From contig JAYMSP010000646.1 in the NCBI GenBank assembly GCA_036897095.1, positions 1-44,770 on the forward strand: 44,770 nucleotides of DNA. The letters run 5' to 3'. The translations under genes were made by a program, and so were the position numbers. The stretch is from Plantago elongata. Taxonomy: Eukaryota; Streptophyta; Magnoliopsida; Lamiales; Plantaginaceae. Of the stretch, positions 33,805 through 44,770 are shown in pieces; the stretch's first letter is position 1, and each line of letters begins with the position of its first letter. Below the pieces are notes generated by a model. It was not told the DNA's origin. It did no database searches and saw only the letters and a list, made by a program, of their open reading frames with translations.

Positions 33805-36800
33805 TCATGCTTTGCTGCCCATATTCCAGGACATTGCGAAATTCTTCCCCATTGGCAAATCCAATCCGTTAACCTCTACCATTACACTCTTCATCCTATT
33901 TGCATCCTCATCCAGTTGCTCCAGATATTCATGCTCTGTTGCACTCATCTCCACCTTGGAAGTATCTGCATTAATACCATCAACTTCAACTTCATAAGCA
34001 CTCGACATTCCATTTAGTCCAAGTACAGTAACCTTTTCCAGTATCCATCCCTTCTCTAATGCGAACTTGCTTTCTTGAACTTCCGACCAGATCTTAACTT
34101 TGCCTCCACTAAGTGTAGCATAGAAATCAATGTACGTGGAATATCCATTCCCAAGTTTCATCTCTGGAAGCTCATCATCATCCAGGAAAAGGGCACCCTT
34201 TGCGTTGCTTGTTTTAGCTCCAAGTGGAAATGTGACCACAAGGGTGAAAGGCGTCATTCTTGCATCTTTAGAGATCATTCCACCACGCTGCATTGGTATG
34301 ATTGAATTCTGATGCAAGTGAACGTTGATCACGTTCAAGGGTGCATCAAGTGTCAATTGCTTCGACTTTTTCACGACAATTACTTTTGTCATATCAAACA
34401 TATTGTACCAGCTACCAGGTGGAAAGAGGGCTTTCACCTTGGTTTTACCTTGTTCCAACACTGGAGACACCATCAGACTGCTCCCGATCAAGAATTGCTC
34501 GCTTGCTCCATATAATTTAGTTTCATTCGGAAAACTAAAGAATAAGGGACGAGCAATTGGCGCACCAGATACAGTTGCCTCATAGTTCAAAGTGTAGAAA
34601 TATGGCAAAAGCTTGTACCTCATTCCAAGAGCATTCCTAGCAGACACAGCCACTGATTCCCATTGATAAAGCTCTTGTCTTGGAGAATAGAAATTTGCAT
34701 GATCCCTTGAGAATGGGTAGAAAGCACCAAGTTCGATCCAACGGTTGCAAAGCTCTTCCAATGGTCCACCAGGATAGAATCCACATATATCCGAACCAAC
34801 CATAGGAACGCCAAATATACCAAAATTCAACATTGTGGAAATCGAATACTTCAAATTCGGCCAGTTTCCCTGATTATCCCCAGTCCAATGTGCGACATAA
34901 TGTCCTGAGCCAACGAATGTCGAGCGGGACAATATAAACGGACGCTTCCCTTGTAACCCCTGAAGAGCCTTGTGAGTAGCAATTGAATGAGAGAAACCAT
35001 AGATACTATGTGCATCATATTCCAACACCCCATTATAATGATATGCGCTAGTGGCTATCGTCTTGTATCCTATAGGCGCATCTATCCCTGAAGCATTTAT
35101 CTTGAATGGTGGATCATCCCATCTTGTTTTTGTTACGTTTTTGCAGTCGAGGCAACAGTCCCAGCCAGGTCCTGTTCCATTTGGGCAAATTCTGTCTTCT
35201 GGAATTGTACACAAACCCGTACAGAAGTTGGAAACTTCATTCATGTCAATCCAGAGGCCATCTACTGGAACGAGTTCATGAAAACGGCGAACCTCATCAA
35301 CCCACCAGTCAACAGTTTTCGGGTTGAGGAAATCTGGGAAGTTAACAGCTCCAGGCCAGACTTGGGCTAGATAAGGCTTGCCTTGGTACTTGATAAAGAC
35401 ATCATTTGCAGCACCTCGTTGATAGACACCGTAACTCTTGTTGACACCAATTCCTGGATCAGTAATCACAATGTACTTCATGCCTTGTGCGTGGATTTTG
35501 TCCAAGAAAGCCTTGAGCTTTTCGCGAGGATAACTGATGGGGTTGAGAGTGAAGTCCTTATGGCCATCCATGTGATCATCATCGTTCCAAATAACATCAA
35601 GAGGGATTTTGGCCTTTTTGTAGCTGTCCACTACCTCTTCAACCATTGATAGGTTACGATATCCCCACCTGCACTGATGGAAACCTGCAGCATCATGCCA
35701 GAATCATTATTTCACGCGATATAGTACAATTCTTGCACGACTTTAATCTTTCTGACAAGTAATATGGTAAGTAGCTCAATGTTCCATAATTTTCTCAATA
35801 TAGTTTAAACAACTGCATTTATAAGTACGGTTAAACAAACTGGATAATTCCGGTACATGGTAAGATTGCATGATACACAGGCAAATTTATAAAGCTCAAA
35901 ACCATAACTGTGAGTCTGTGAATCTGTTATATTGATGTCTCCTTTATAAACTGGTCCAAGCGAAAGCTATTTCTGGATAAGCATGATTACTCAAAGTGTA
36001 TATACACATCAAGTGGGCACAAAAAGAAAATTTCAATACAAAAACGAGTTGTGCATTATGCCAACAAACAAGCATCTTTCGGTAGTTCAGTTGTTTCTTT
36101 CTCCCAAGATTTTCAATAACCTTGATCACCTTCAGTATAAGATAAGATATTGTACACACAAAGTCATTTAGTTTGAGGTGTAGAAAAATCTTCCTCCTTT
36201 CCGCTAATGATACAAACAACTTTACATAAAGTTGCATGTTTATGTAACTTAAAACGTTATCTATCAAATTAAGGAATATTGTTGTCAAGAAGAAGACAAT
36301 ATTTTCCAACTTTTCAACTACGTTTGATTCTTTGTCTCTAAAACTCTAACATAAATAATTGGGGAGATAATCAAGTCTTAACAGCAGCACTAATTTATAA
36401 TACAAAGTATAGAACAAAAATGTATGTTTTGGACCTTTTGGTTTGATTACATTACCTACATGACAACTGGACATTTATCACAGTTGATGCAAATGTCTGT
36501 CAATGCTATTGAACACATTTTTATTGTTTGCGTGACCATCACCGTGATTATGGGGGGTCTCAAATCCTGAGTACCCCACACTTCAATCACTATTTACTAC
36601 ACTTTCATCTACCATAAGTCCATAAACAATTCTATCTACCTTCCATGTTGAATCAATTTAGCTAGTACTAGTATTCAAGTCCAATTCAAACTCAAAAACA
36701 AACACATAGCAGTAACACAATGCATGTGCTTCAGTGTAGTTACTAGTTAGCAGTTGAATCTACTATAAATGACAGAACCATCAAGTAGCAGAACCACCAT

Positions 36801-38149
36801 GTCATAAATCATACTAATTGTTAATACTACTACAAATTACGATTATATGTTGCACTGTACGACACTGCATCACATAGAAGAAATCGAAAACACAATGCAT
36901 GTGCTTCAGTGAAGTTACTAGTTAGCAGTTGAAGCAAACATAAAGACAACCACTATAAATGACAGAAGCAGCAAGTAGCAGAACCACCAAGAAAATGCAT
37001 GTTATAAATCATACTAATTGTCAATACTACTACGATTATATGTTGCACGGTACGACACTTCGGCACATAGAGAACGGCACATAGAGAAAAGCAAAATAAA
37101 GACTACTCACCGAAAGCCCAATAGGGCATAGGAGCTGGCCTTCCAATGAACCGAGTATACTGGTCAACAACAGACAATGGCGATGGCCCAGAAAAGAAAT
37201 GAAAGTCGAAAACACCCCCAATGACTTTATAGGTCAGTGAGTTCCCCCTGTAAACCACATCCATACCATTACTATTCAGCAGCAAAACACCATGTGCAAA
37301 TGGTTCTCCTCCAATATTTCTCAGGTCCATGTACACAGGATGAGACCCATACAGGTCAGCATTGAGTCTAATAGCTGACACGTCATTAGTGTAGAGTGTG
37401 TAAGGCTCATTTGGGTAGAGCTTAATCCCATGTGGCTGAGTGTTTTCACCCAAACCATAGAGAGAAGCATCTTTGGGCAATTTGGTTGAAATTTCGAGGT
37501 ACTGGTCTTTAAAGACTAAACTATTGTATGGGTCTGATTCCGAACAAGCTGTGTCGAAAAGGGTTTGACCGTCTGACTTTCTTTTGACGGAAAATGTAAA
37601 AGGGTCGGAGTTGTAAGAGAAAATGAGCTCTTTTCCGGCGAATTCACCAGATTTGGGTGTGTTAGCTTCTTTTCTTGATTTTGCAGTGCCAATTGTGTGG
37701 GTTAAAGAAGAGGGTTTTTCTCTGGGTAAAAGATTATAAGGTACTTCCCATCTTTGCTTATCGGCGTCTGTGATGTGAACTCTCAACTGGTTGTCTGTTT
37801 CATACCTGAAAAATTCAAGAAATGCATAAAGATCAGATTTTTAAGCTTAAAAATGAAATCTTGAAACAAAATGGAAATTGAGAAGGTATACATACTTGAC
37901 AAAGAGGTGTAAGTTGGGAATGTCAGGTCCGTAAATGGAGTTGCTCTGTTTGAGTTGGAGTTGGCCGATAAGACCACCAGAAGGGGAGTTTACAATGGAG
38001 ACTAAAGTGTAGCCTTTACCAATTTTTTGCTGAGCAGAAGATGAAGGAGCTGAATCTAGCTGAAGTGAAGTACATGATAGTATCAAGAACAGGAAAGAAA
38101 ATCTAAGTGAAGAAGAAAAGGATGGGAGAAGAGAAGAACAGAGCAACAT
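33805..38149 (-). CDS. XYL1: Alpha-xylosidase, glycoside hydrolase family 31 (XYL1-like)
   Basis: Three minus-strand exons, 38149-37896, 37805-37111 and 35684-33805, join through GT-AG introns (90 and 1,426 bp; phases 2 and 1) to 942 residues. This is close to the length of about 915 recalled for Arabidopsis XYL1. A hydrophobic N-terminus (residues 1 to about 34) predicts secretion to the cell wall, where XYL1 removes xylose from the non-reducing end of xyloglucan oligosaccharides. The GH31 nucleophile lies in WIDMNE (Asp463) and the acid/base in HWTGDNQ (Asp586). Other typical stretches are [30 protein letters not shown] across a splice, [14 protein letters not shown] and [10 protein letters not shown]. 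The C-terminus ([17 protein letters not shown]) follows XYL1 rather than starch-type alpha-glucosidases. Several N-glycosylation sites are present. The start at 38149 is preferred because it begins the signal peptide. Confidence 0.94.
35685..37110 (-). other. Intron 2 of the alpha-xylosidase gene
   Basis: GT-AG intron of 1,426 bp, phase 1. It contains the tandem duplication at 36715-37072; no other feature is recognised. Confidence 0.75.
36715..37072. repeat. Tandem duplication of about 180 bp in the XYL1 intron
   Basis: Units at 36715-36889 and 36890-37072 both begin ACACAATGCATGTGCTTCAG. They share TTACTAGTTAGCAGTTGA, AAGTAGCAGAACCACCA, TAAATCATACTAATTG and TATATGTTGCAC. The units differ by small indels and scattered substitutions. 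A further short repeat (GGCACATAGAGAA) follows the second unit. Confidence 0.8.
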
Positions 38150-38167
38150 GATGTGTGTGTGTGTGTG
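38150..38167. repeat. GT microsatellite in the XYL1 leader
   Basis: About eight GT units directly upstream of the start codon (CA on the transcribed strand). They fall within the predicted short leader. Confidence 0.7.
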
Positions 38168-38196
38168 AGTGCTGGGATTGTGGAAGAGTGAAGTTG

Positions 38197-38204
38197 GTTT
38201 ATAA
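38197..38204 (-). promoter_or_regulatory. Possible TATA box of the XYL1-like gene
   Basis: The minus strand reads TATAAACC about 50 bp upstream of the start codon, giving a leader of about 20-25 bases made of the CA repeat. TATATATA near 38412 is an alternative. Confidence 0.4.
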
Positions 38205-38762
38205 TGGAATTGGGAGTTATCATTCACGATTACATTTCGTAAAAAATCTCGAACTTTAAACTAAAGTGGTAATGTGTCAAAGGTTTTTGACATTTTGGAA
38301 TAGTTCATTTTAGTAAAAATAATTATACGATATAGATTGTCTTCGTGAATATTTAATTTCAATGAATATATAAAATATAATAAAAATATAATTTTCTCCT
38401 ATCTAAAAAATAGTGTATATATACATAAAATGGCATAGGATTCATGTGACATGGATGGGGTTTGCAGTTGAAGCTGACATAATTTCAGGACCTCTTGGTT
38501 TTTCCATTGCATGTGCACACGACACGATTGTGTGGTATTTGGCCCCAAAATTTTCCCATTAGCATTTGGTCCAATTTTACCCTTAAAAGAAAGGCATTTG
38601 GTCCAATTTCATCCCCATCTTTCAATACCCTCACCCATTTCATCATGTTTCATTATTTCAACTAGACATGTAAACAAGTCGAGTCGAATCGAACTATGAC
38701 CAAATTTGACTCGTTAGTATTTATCAACTTTAACTTCAGCTCGATCTCGATCGAGCTGCACA
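38205..38762. other. Upstream region of the XYL1-like gene
   Basis: No gene is recognised. A small palindrome, AGCTCGATCTCGATCGAGCT, lies at about 38738-38757, in a stretch rich in TCGA motifs (38670-38760) that resembles transposon debris. Confidence 0.4.
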
Positions 38763-38871
38763 ATTACAAGGAGTTCTTAAACATAAAGAAATGTAATTTT
38801 TCGATTCTTCATGTTTAAGAAATTTATAATCTTTCATGTACGTTTCTTTATTTTCAAGAACTTCTTGTAAT
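38763..38871. repeat. Hairpin with 33-bp arms
   Basis: The arms at 38763-38795 and 38839-38871 are inverted copies with 29 of 33 positions matching, around a 43-base loop. The left arm begins ATTACAAGGAGTTCTT. It could be a tiny MITE or the source of a foldback RNA. No flanking duplication was identified. Confidence 0.7.
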
Positions 38872-40656
38872 ATTGGAAATACAATAAAATTTAATGAAAT
38901 GAAAGGTATCTATAATAGTTTTGGATTTCATGTCTAATTCATCTCGCTGAGTAAATAAAATAGACATTTTGACATTTCCCGCTCCCTTTTAATGAGATTT
39001 AGAACCACATATATCCTTATTAGTTTACATTTTATGCAGTTGTGGAAGTACAGACTAAATTACACTACTCATGAAACTCCACCCAAATATGGCAATATAA
39101 CATTTTTTTTCCACTTTTAAGTATTTTGGTAGGTGAAGTGTCTCTGTTAGCTTGGGATATGTGAAAATTGAAATCTCCCAATGTATTTTCATTTAAGACT
39201 CTCCATTCTTGTGTGACTTCAATTCATATCATTAACCACGTCACAATAAATATGCTTATTTTAACTTTACATTGTTTCCTTTTTCATTTTTAAGTCGCGT
39301 ATAAAGAAGAGAATTGATGTAAATTGTATCTGAATTAGTCACTTCGACAAATATTGACTTAACAAGTAATTCAGATAGCGATTAAAATTTAAAAAATTAA
39401 TTAAAATAAATGATTTAATCATAATATTGCGATTATAATCGAATCCTAAACACTTGGGTCGGTAGACATTATCAAAATGGAAGTCACAAAAATGATGGTG
39501 GTGGTCACGTAGGTCACCGTTGATTCGGTTGCAGAAGATGGAGTGGTCTGCAGATTGGTGTCTGTATTAGGCCACTGCATTGATTTTGATAAGCATTGAT
39601 TTTGATGTAGTACCAACCTAGATATATATAGCCGTTATTTCCACTTCACTAGAGCCCAAAATTTGCCTCCCGTGATGACACTTCACTCCAATCACCACCT
39701 ATTCAGGTAATCTCTAGCTAAAAATTAAACTATGAGGCTACTGACATTTATTCATTTGAGATTTGGACCAATATTTTGGAGATTCAGAATACTGTACAGT
39801 GTACTATTAATTAACATTGCAACCGGTGTTTGGTCAAAAATATTTATATGGTGCATGTCGGGAACAATTTGGTGTGAGGACAAAATTTACTGTGATACTA
39901 TAATGGAGTGATGGATCTCGGATCCTCCGGTTAATTTGATCGAAGCAAATTCGCCCTTTGGACCTCTTATGAGATATCGCCTGGCTCGAATCAGTTGAAT
40001 CGTTAGGGTAGCTTACAGGAAACATGACCAACTAAACCGGTAGGGCACATTATAAAAAATACCAAGTAAAACTAGGATAGAAATGTCGTAGACTCGTAAC
40101 TGGTTCTTACTTATGAGCCAATGGCGTGTTCTTCTAATCTCAGTTTATGGATGTTTCTTTCTTCTTTTTTGTAAAGTTATGGACGAATTGGGGTAAGAAG
40201 ACAAGTAAATTAAATATTAAGAAAGTGTTTGTTGGGCTTTGAGGCACGCTTATGAAATCCAACACTATCTCTTGAATAATGGTTGGTTAATATTTTTGTA
40301 GGTTTCTCATCATCAAGATGTATAAAATCTTGTCTGGCTAATGATAAATATGTCTAGGTGCAAGCTCGCCACAAACTTCGAACTCGAACTCACTTCAAAA
40401 TCATGTATTTGATTTAATCTTAGTTTATATCAACCATGTAGCCTAAAATTTGGAAATTGAAAGCTAAAGATAAAACACCAAATCATGAAATTATCATTTG
40501 ACTCGAAGTAAACAAAATAATTAAGATCGGATATTTAGAGTCTGATTGGTATACCGTTCGAGTCAATTCGAATTGCATACCAAATAGTCACTTAATTTTC
40601 TCATTCAGAAATGAGGTTCCTAATAATCTTTGTAAGTTTTTATACTCATAAACATA
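38872..40656. other. Intergenic DNA; no gene seen
   Basis: AT-rich DNA without a recognised coding or RNA gene. The frames around 39834-40031 have no family-like content. Confidence 0.4.
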
Positions 40657-40658
40657 TA

Positions 40659-40872
40659 CTCCCTCCGTCCCATCAAACTTCATATATTAGGATCGGCGTA
40701 TAGTTTTATCCGAAAAGTTAAAGTAATGATAAAAATGAAGAAAGTGGAAAAAATGTACTTTTAGTGATAAAATATGTAATTTTTATGTAAAGTTGAAATT
40801 ATTTATTATTTGTTAGTGGTGGAATAATTTTCTTTTTTAATAATGTATGAAGTTTGATGGAACAGTTAAAAA
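40659..40872. mobile_element. Stowaway-like MITE
   Basis: The left end CTCCCTCCGTCCCATCAAAC, preceded by TA, is a classic plant Stowaway terminus. The right end TATGAAGTTTGATGGAACAG is its inverted partner, but the outer GGACGGAGGGAG has decayed. The length of about 214 bp is typical. Confidence 0.65.
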
Positions 40873-41138
40873 TGACAAATAAGTTTATTGTCCAGAGCAC
40901 GATATAATATTGTATCGATTAGCAATTCATGTACCACAATTCGTTTTCAATATCTTTTGTTACCCCTATAATTCCGGCTCATCTAGAGTTTACTAAAATA
41001 AATCTCCTGGATATTATTATGAGTGCTATATATAAAATTCCATACTCTTATTTTTGTTGGTCTTTGCAGGTAATGCGGATATTTCACACACATAAAAATA
41101 TGGAATAAATTATTCTTATATAATAATTAATGTATGAT

Positions 41139-41146
41139 TATATATA
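41139..41146 (+). promoter_or_regulatory. Possible TATA box of the carbonic anhydrase gene
   Basis: TATATATA about 70 bp upstream of the start codon at 41213, in a generally AT-rich stretch. Confidence 0.4.
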
Positions 41147-41212
41147 CAGACCTTTATTGTGCTTGAAAAACTACTTCTGTGATCCAAATATCTCTTTGCT
41201 TAAGAAATAAAT

Positions 41213-43035
41213 ATGGGACGGGAGCTCAGTTTCATCTTCACCATTACATGTGTGCTATTGGCATGTACCATCAATGCCCAGAATGAAGTTGGTAAGATTT
41301 GAATCTCCCATGAACATTCATATAAAAAACTACTTCATCCGTTTCGGATCTAGCTTTTCACTTTAACTATTTCCTATTAAAAATTTTCGACTTTAACTAC
41401 GAATTAATCTTAAACTATGAAAAGTTAAAATGAGAAACTTGATGCGGAACAGAAAAAGTAATTAATATTATTTTTCATAGAAGATCGATTACATTACATG
41501 ACTATAAATTATCTTGCTAATATATGTGTTTTTTGTGGTTATATATGTTAGAGGATGAAACTCGTTTCAGTTATCAAAATGTAACCCACGGGCCACAAAA
41601 CTGGGGTACTATACACCCAGATTGGAAGCTATGTGGAACTGGAAAGTTACAGTCGCCAATTGACGTTGGCAAAAATAAGAGAGTTCTTGTAGTGCCGAAT
41701 GACCACGTGGTTAGAGCCTATAAGCCTGCTCCGGCCGTCATCATCAACAGAGGCCACGATATCATGGTACATACATAGAATTACATTTCATCTAAAAGTT
41801 GATTCCAACTTATACATTGAGAATTTTAGGATATTGTGATTGATATTAACTTTACGTGGAGCTCATGACATTTCATAACAAACGTACAGGTTCGATGGAA
41901 TGGGAATGCTGGAAGCGCTAAAATCAATGGAACAACGTACAAACTTGATCAGGCTCATTGGCATACACCTTCAGAGCACACTATTAATGAGAGAAGGTTT
42001 TTATTAAGAGTAGCCGTCTCTCAAAGAGACATAATCGATATCACATATTGAATATTAAGTTACAAAAATATTTAGACGGGTCAATGTTGAAATTAAAATA
42101 TAATATAGTTAAATATATAATGTTGATCATGTCTCTACCATGGTTAATTTTTTATAATATTAATATTATTTAATGATAAAAACCCCTCTATTCTTATATT
42201 AACTTAACATTTCACGAATAATAAATGATATTCGAACCGAAATTTCATTATAAATCTCAAAGAATGCTCAATTTGTTTGCAGATTTAAGATGGAGCTGCA
42301 TATGCTTCATATTAACCCTGCTGGAGAGATGGCAGTTATTGCCACCCTATACAGATTGGGGCGTCCAGATCCCTTCCTTAGACACGTAAGTACAATGCAT
42401 AATTAACTGCACATGAGACTGGACTATAATCTAACATATTATAAGTGGTCACGTAACAATGATATATACCAGCATAATATTGAGATATTTTACTTCGTTA
42501 TTGATAAATTTATCTTATTTGGTGTTGAACAGCTCTTGGATGAAATCAATTCAGCGACGGTACATCATGAAATGCATGCAGGAGAAATCGATCCAAATGA
42601 GATCGGTTTTAGAACTAACAAATTATACTCGTACACGGGTTCTCTCACAGTTCCGCCTTGCACAGAGGGTGTTAACTGGACAATACTAAGAAGGGTATAC
42701 ATATATTACTTAAAAATAATATTTTATATAATCCTTAATTATTCTTGTTTCTTTTGATTAAGTAATTATTATTTTTGAATTGACAGACGAGAACAGTTTC
42801 ACGGGAACAAATACATGCGTTGAGGACTGCTGTGGATGATGTAAGTGATAACATTTATCTTCGTGGTCATGAGATTATTGGATAATTGATATGGATAACT
42901 AGATTTTATATGTCTACAAACTTGATTTTTGAGATCGAATTCTATCATAAAATAGGCATACGGAATTAGTTTATGAGTGTGTTTTCTTATTATTTGCAGG
43001 GATATGAAGTGAATTCGAGACCACTCCAGAAGTGA
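41213..43035 (+). CDS. Alpha-type carbonic anhydrase, secreted
   Basis: Seven exons (41213-41291, 41552-41766, 41890-41996, 42283-42385, 42533-42694, 42787-42840, 43000-43035) join in frame to 251 residues. The enzyme interconverts CO2 and bicarbonate. A hydrophobic N-terminus ending near residue 22 predicts entry to the secretory path. The zinc ligands are all present: His121 and His123 (HWHTPSEHT) and His140 (ELHMLH). Cys54 and Cys211 are placed for the usual disulphide. Other family motifs are [25 protein letters not shown] and [15 protein letters not shown]-glycosylation sites occur at residues 36, 111 and 216. Plant relatives include alpha-CA7-like proteins and nectarin III. The protein ends RPLQK, earlier than most relatives. 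Intron 1 holds a Stowaway-like MITE. Confidence 0.9.
41333..41458. mobile_element. Stowaway-like MITE in carbonic anhydrase intron 1
   Basis: The left end CTTCATCCGTTTCGGATCTA and the right end, whose reverse complement is CTTTTTCTGTTCCGCATCAA, form imperfect inverted repeats of about 30 bp. TA lies on both sides (41331-41332 and 41459-41460). The 126-bp length fits a Stowaway element. It lies wholly inside the intron. Confidence 0.6.
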
Positions 43036-43186
43036 ATAGCTCAATGGATGAATGGCCAAAGATTTGGATTAAGCTACATGTATAAGTTAAAAATGATCTA
43101 TGCTAGGACTTATGGGTGCTTATAGATTTGAACTAGTCTATCCAAATTTTGATTGATTTCAATTGTATTCTTGAATTCCAAAAATT

Positions 43187-43192
43187 AATAAA
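43187..43192 (+). terminator. Poly(A) signal of the carbonic anhydrase gene
   Basis: AATAAA about 150 bp after the stop codon, the first canonical signal downstream. Confidence 0.5.
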
Positions 43193-43814
43193 TATATTGC
43201 AAAATTGCCATCTAGCAAAGAGTTATCATAATGTCTATTTGAAATCTCATGGTGGAATATATATATAAAATACTCCAACTGAACAATCCATAAAAGCCCA
43301 TGTACAAACTTGAGGTCCGGCCTCTAAGTGTTCAATATGAGATGCGGTTTCAAATTCAGATAGGTGTAGTTTGGGCTAAATGAAGCATTTATAACTCGGC
43401 CCATATTACATATACCATATAGGCCCAAGTACTATCTTCCATTGTCATGTATTTACCGAAATGGTGGAACAAGCTTCTCGATCATAGCAATTACAATTGT
43501 GCTTTATCTACAAATAAGGAATCTTCGTTTGATCCTGACATGCCTACCTATATGAAATTGAGGTAAATGACTTTTATTAATTTCCAGAATATTTTTCCTA
43601 TGGTGTGATGTCGATTTTTTTGAATTCTTCCAGTTCGAAATTCGAATTTGAATTCATATTGAGAGATAAGAGAGTCAAATGATTCTTTCTTTCTCCAGAT
43701 ACAATTTTGCCATTTACGAAAATATATTGGAGCAATTTCAAATTCAAATTCAAATTCAAGTTGGTCTTAAGGGAAGTTTTGATCGCTTTCTTTTTTACAT
43801 CGGCAGGGTGTAAG
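43193..43814. other. Downstream intergenic DNA; no gene seen
   Basis: No gene is recognised. An AAATTC microsatellite lies at about 43737-43758, and an inverted relative (GAATTTGAATTC) lies near 43643. Confidence 0.4.
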
Positions 43815-44025
43815 ATACAAAAGAATTGACTCATCGTACAATATCATTGTATCACAGTTCTCACATATAAATACATACAGTATACATCGTACAGTATCAT
43901 TGTATCGTACATATAAATACATACAGTATACAGTTTTAGCCCATTGCATTATGATGTTACTATACAAAAGAATTGACTCATCGTACAATATCATTGTATC
44001 ACATATATAAATATATACAGTATAC
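43815..44025. repeat. Three-unit repeat array with a palindromic core
   Basis: Units at 43815-43885, 43886-43931 and 43961-44025 each contain TCGTACARTATCATTGTATC and end in ACAGTATAC. Units 1 and 3 share a further leader, ATACAAAAGAATTGACTCA. The core holds an inverted repeat, TACAAT-ATC-ATTGTA. The array is interrupted by 29 bp of different sequence before unit 3. Confidence 0.8.
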
Positions 44026-44390
44026 TCTAATGCCTTCTAAAGTACCTGGCGTCTGAAGAACTCACCGTCATCCCCAAGTTTCCAACGTGTTTTTTTAGTC
44101 TTCACCTTCGAACATTCACCCTTACATCGGCCCATTTTATTTTCCGGTGAGTTTGTCGACTTAGCTAATAAACTTTAGAGAGATAAAAAAAAAAAAACCG
44201 AAGGAAATGTGGTAAGAGATAATTGAGATCAAAGCAAAAGATTGTGAATGTTGGAATTTGGATAATTAATTTTGTCTCACTACAGACTTATGTAGACATT
44301 ACAGTGATGAACGAGAATTGAGCTATGTACTTAACTGTACTTGTGTCAAACTAGGGACTGACATTTATGAGGTTATTTTAGTCATTTCAT
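44026..44390. other. Intergenic DNA; no gene seen
   Basis: No recognisable gene. An A run of about 12 bases lies near 44187. Confidence 0.4.
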
Positions 44391-44660
44391 CTCTTTTTTT
44401 TTTGTGAAGGTTACAAATCGGTTCGTAAATAAGTATTTGACATGAGTAGTCGACCCATTCTTCTCCCTTTATTAAATCAGTTATACAATTGCAAAATCCC
44501 AGCCGTGTTGCAAACATCAAAAGCAGAGACAATATGCAATAAGTGTAGTAGAGACCGAGAGAGCAAAATCTAGACACCGCCAACAAAAAATACAAAAACA
44601 ACAAGAGGTGCACGAAGAAGAATGAAACTTTATTTGTATAGATAATAAACAACTGATAGA
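44391..44660 (-). mobile_element. Possible retroposed transcript 3' end (LINE-like)
   Basis: On the minus strand, T-rich sequence with no long conserved frame leads to AATAAAGGGAG near 44467-44477. About 70 bases later an A11 run is encoded in the DNA (44392-44402). This arrangement suggests the copied 3' end of a polyadenylated RNA, such as a LINE tail. It could instead be chance or the 3' end of a gene lying beyond the window. Confidence 0.25.
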
Positions 44661-44770
44661 TACGTATGACTGCTTTAATATTTTACTCTTTAAAAGAAAA
44701 AAAAATTTAGACGTACATTGATATATCGAAAATATTTTGCATATGACCATCTTGTGCATATCCTTTACAC

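Noticed and set aside
38763..38871. MicroRNA precursor
   Set aside because: The arms form a long stem, but no known miRNA sequence is recognised in either arm and there is no evidence of transcription. It is listed only as a hairpin.
902..43035. Biosynthetic or functional gene cluster
   Set aside because: The seven genes belong to unrelated processes, face different directions and have separate promoters and long spacers.
1..44770. CRISPR arrays, operons, phage or bacterial mobile elements
   Set aside because: No regularly spaced direct repeats with unique spacers and no prokaryotic gene organisation. All genes with introns have plant-type splice sites.

Overview
The window is nuclear DNA from a flowering plant, most likely a eudicot. 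Coding exons are interrupted by AT-rich GT-AG introns, the intergenic DNA is AT-rich and full of small transposon relics, and every recognisable gene belongs to a plant family (LBD, B-box/CCT, AP2/ERF, plant KCS, plant alpha-xylosidase). A closer placement cannot be supported from this sequence; an asterid such as Lamiales is only an impression.

Seven genes look intact, and I could join their exons into full open frames. In order: a class II LOB-domain regulator (+, 902-2011); a COL16-type B-box/CCT regulator (-, 3987-5428); a homocysteine S-methyltransferase resembling HMT1 (-, 11810-14430); a 3-ketoacyl-CoA synthase (+, 19442-22381); a CRF-clade AP2/ERF regulator (-, 24273-25358) with a long intron-containing leader; an alpha-xylosidase resembling XYL1 of family GH31 (-, 33805-38149); and a secreted alpha-type carbonic anhydrase (+, 41213-43035). 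They belong to unrelated processes: transcription control, methionine salvage, very-long-chain lipid synthesis, xyloglucan trimming and CO2/bicarbonate exchange. They read as ordinary neighbours with separate promoters, not as a cluster or pathway.

The DNA between genes is mostly transposon debris. A decayed L1-type LINE lies at about 8990-10815. A tRNA-derived SINE with a perfect 10-bp target duplication lies at 27240-27454, and two further tRNA-like SINE heads lie at 2956 and 6661. Three copies of one Tourist-like MITE family lie at 8781, 28794 and 28998. Stowaway-like MITEs lie at 31133, 40659 and inside an intron of the carbonic anhydrase gene. A probable hAT-like relic lies at 15721-16270. 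The long gaps at 14.6-19.4 kb, 26-33.8 kb and 38-41 kb contain no gene I could recognise.

I found no coherent undescribed system. The most unusual signals are structural: a GC-rich cluster of three stem-loops in very AT-rich DNA (30651-30743), a 33-bp-arm hairpin upstream of the alpha-xylosidase gene (38763-38871), and a three-unit repeat array built on a short palindrome (43815-44025).
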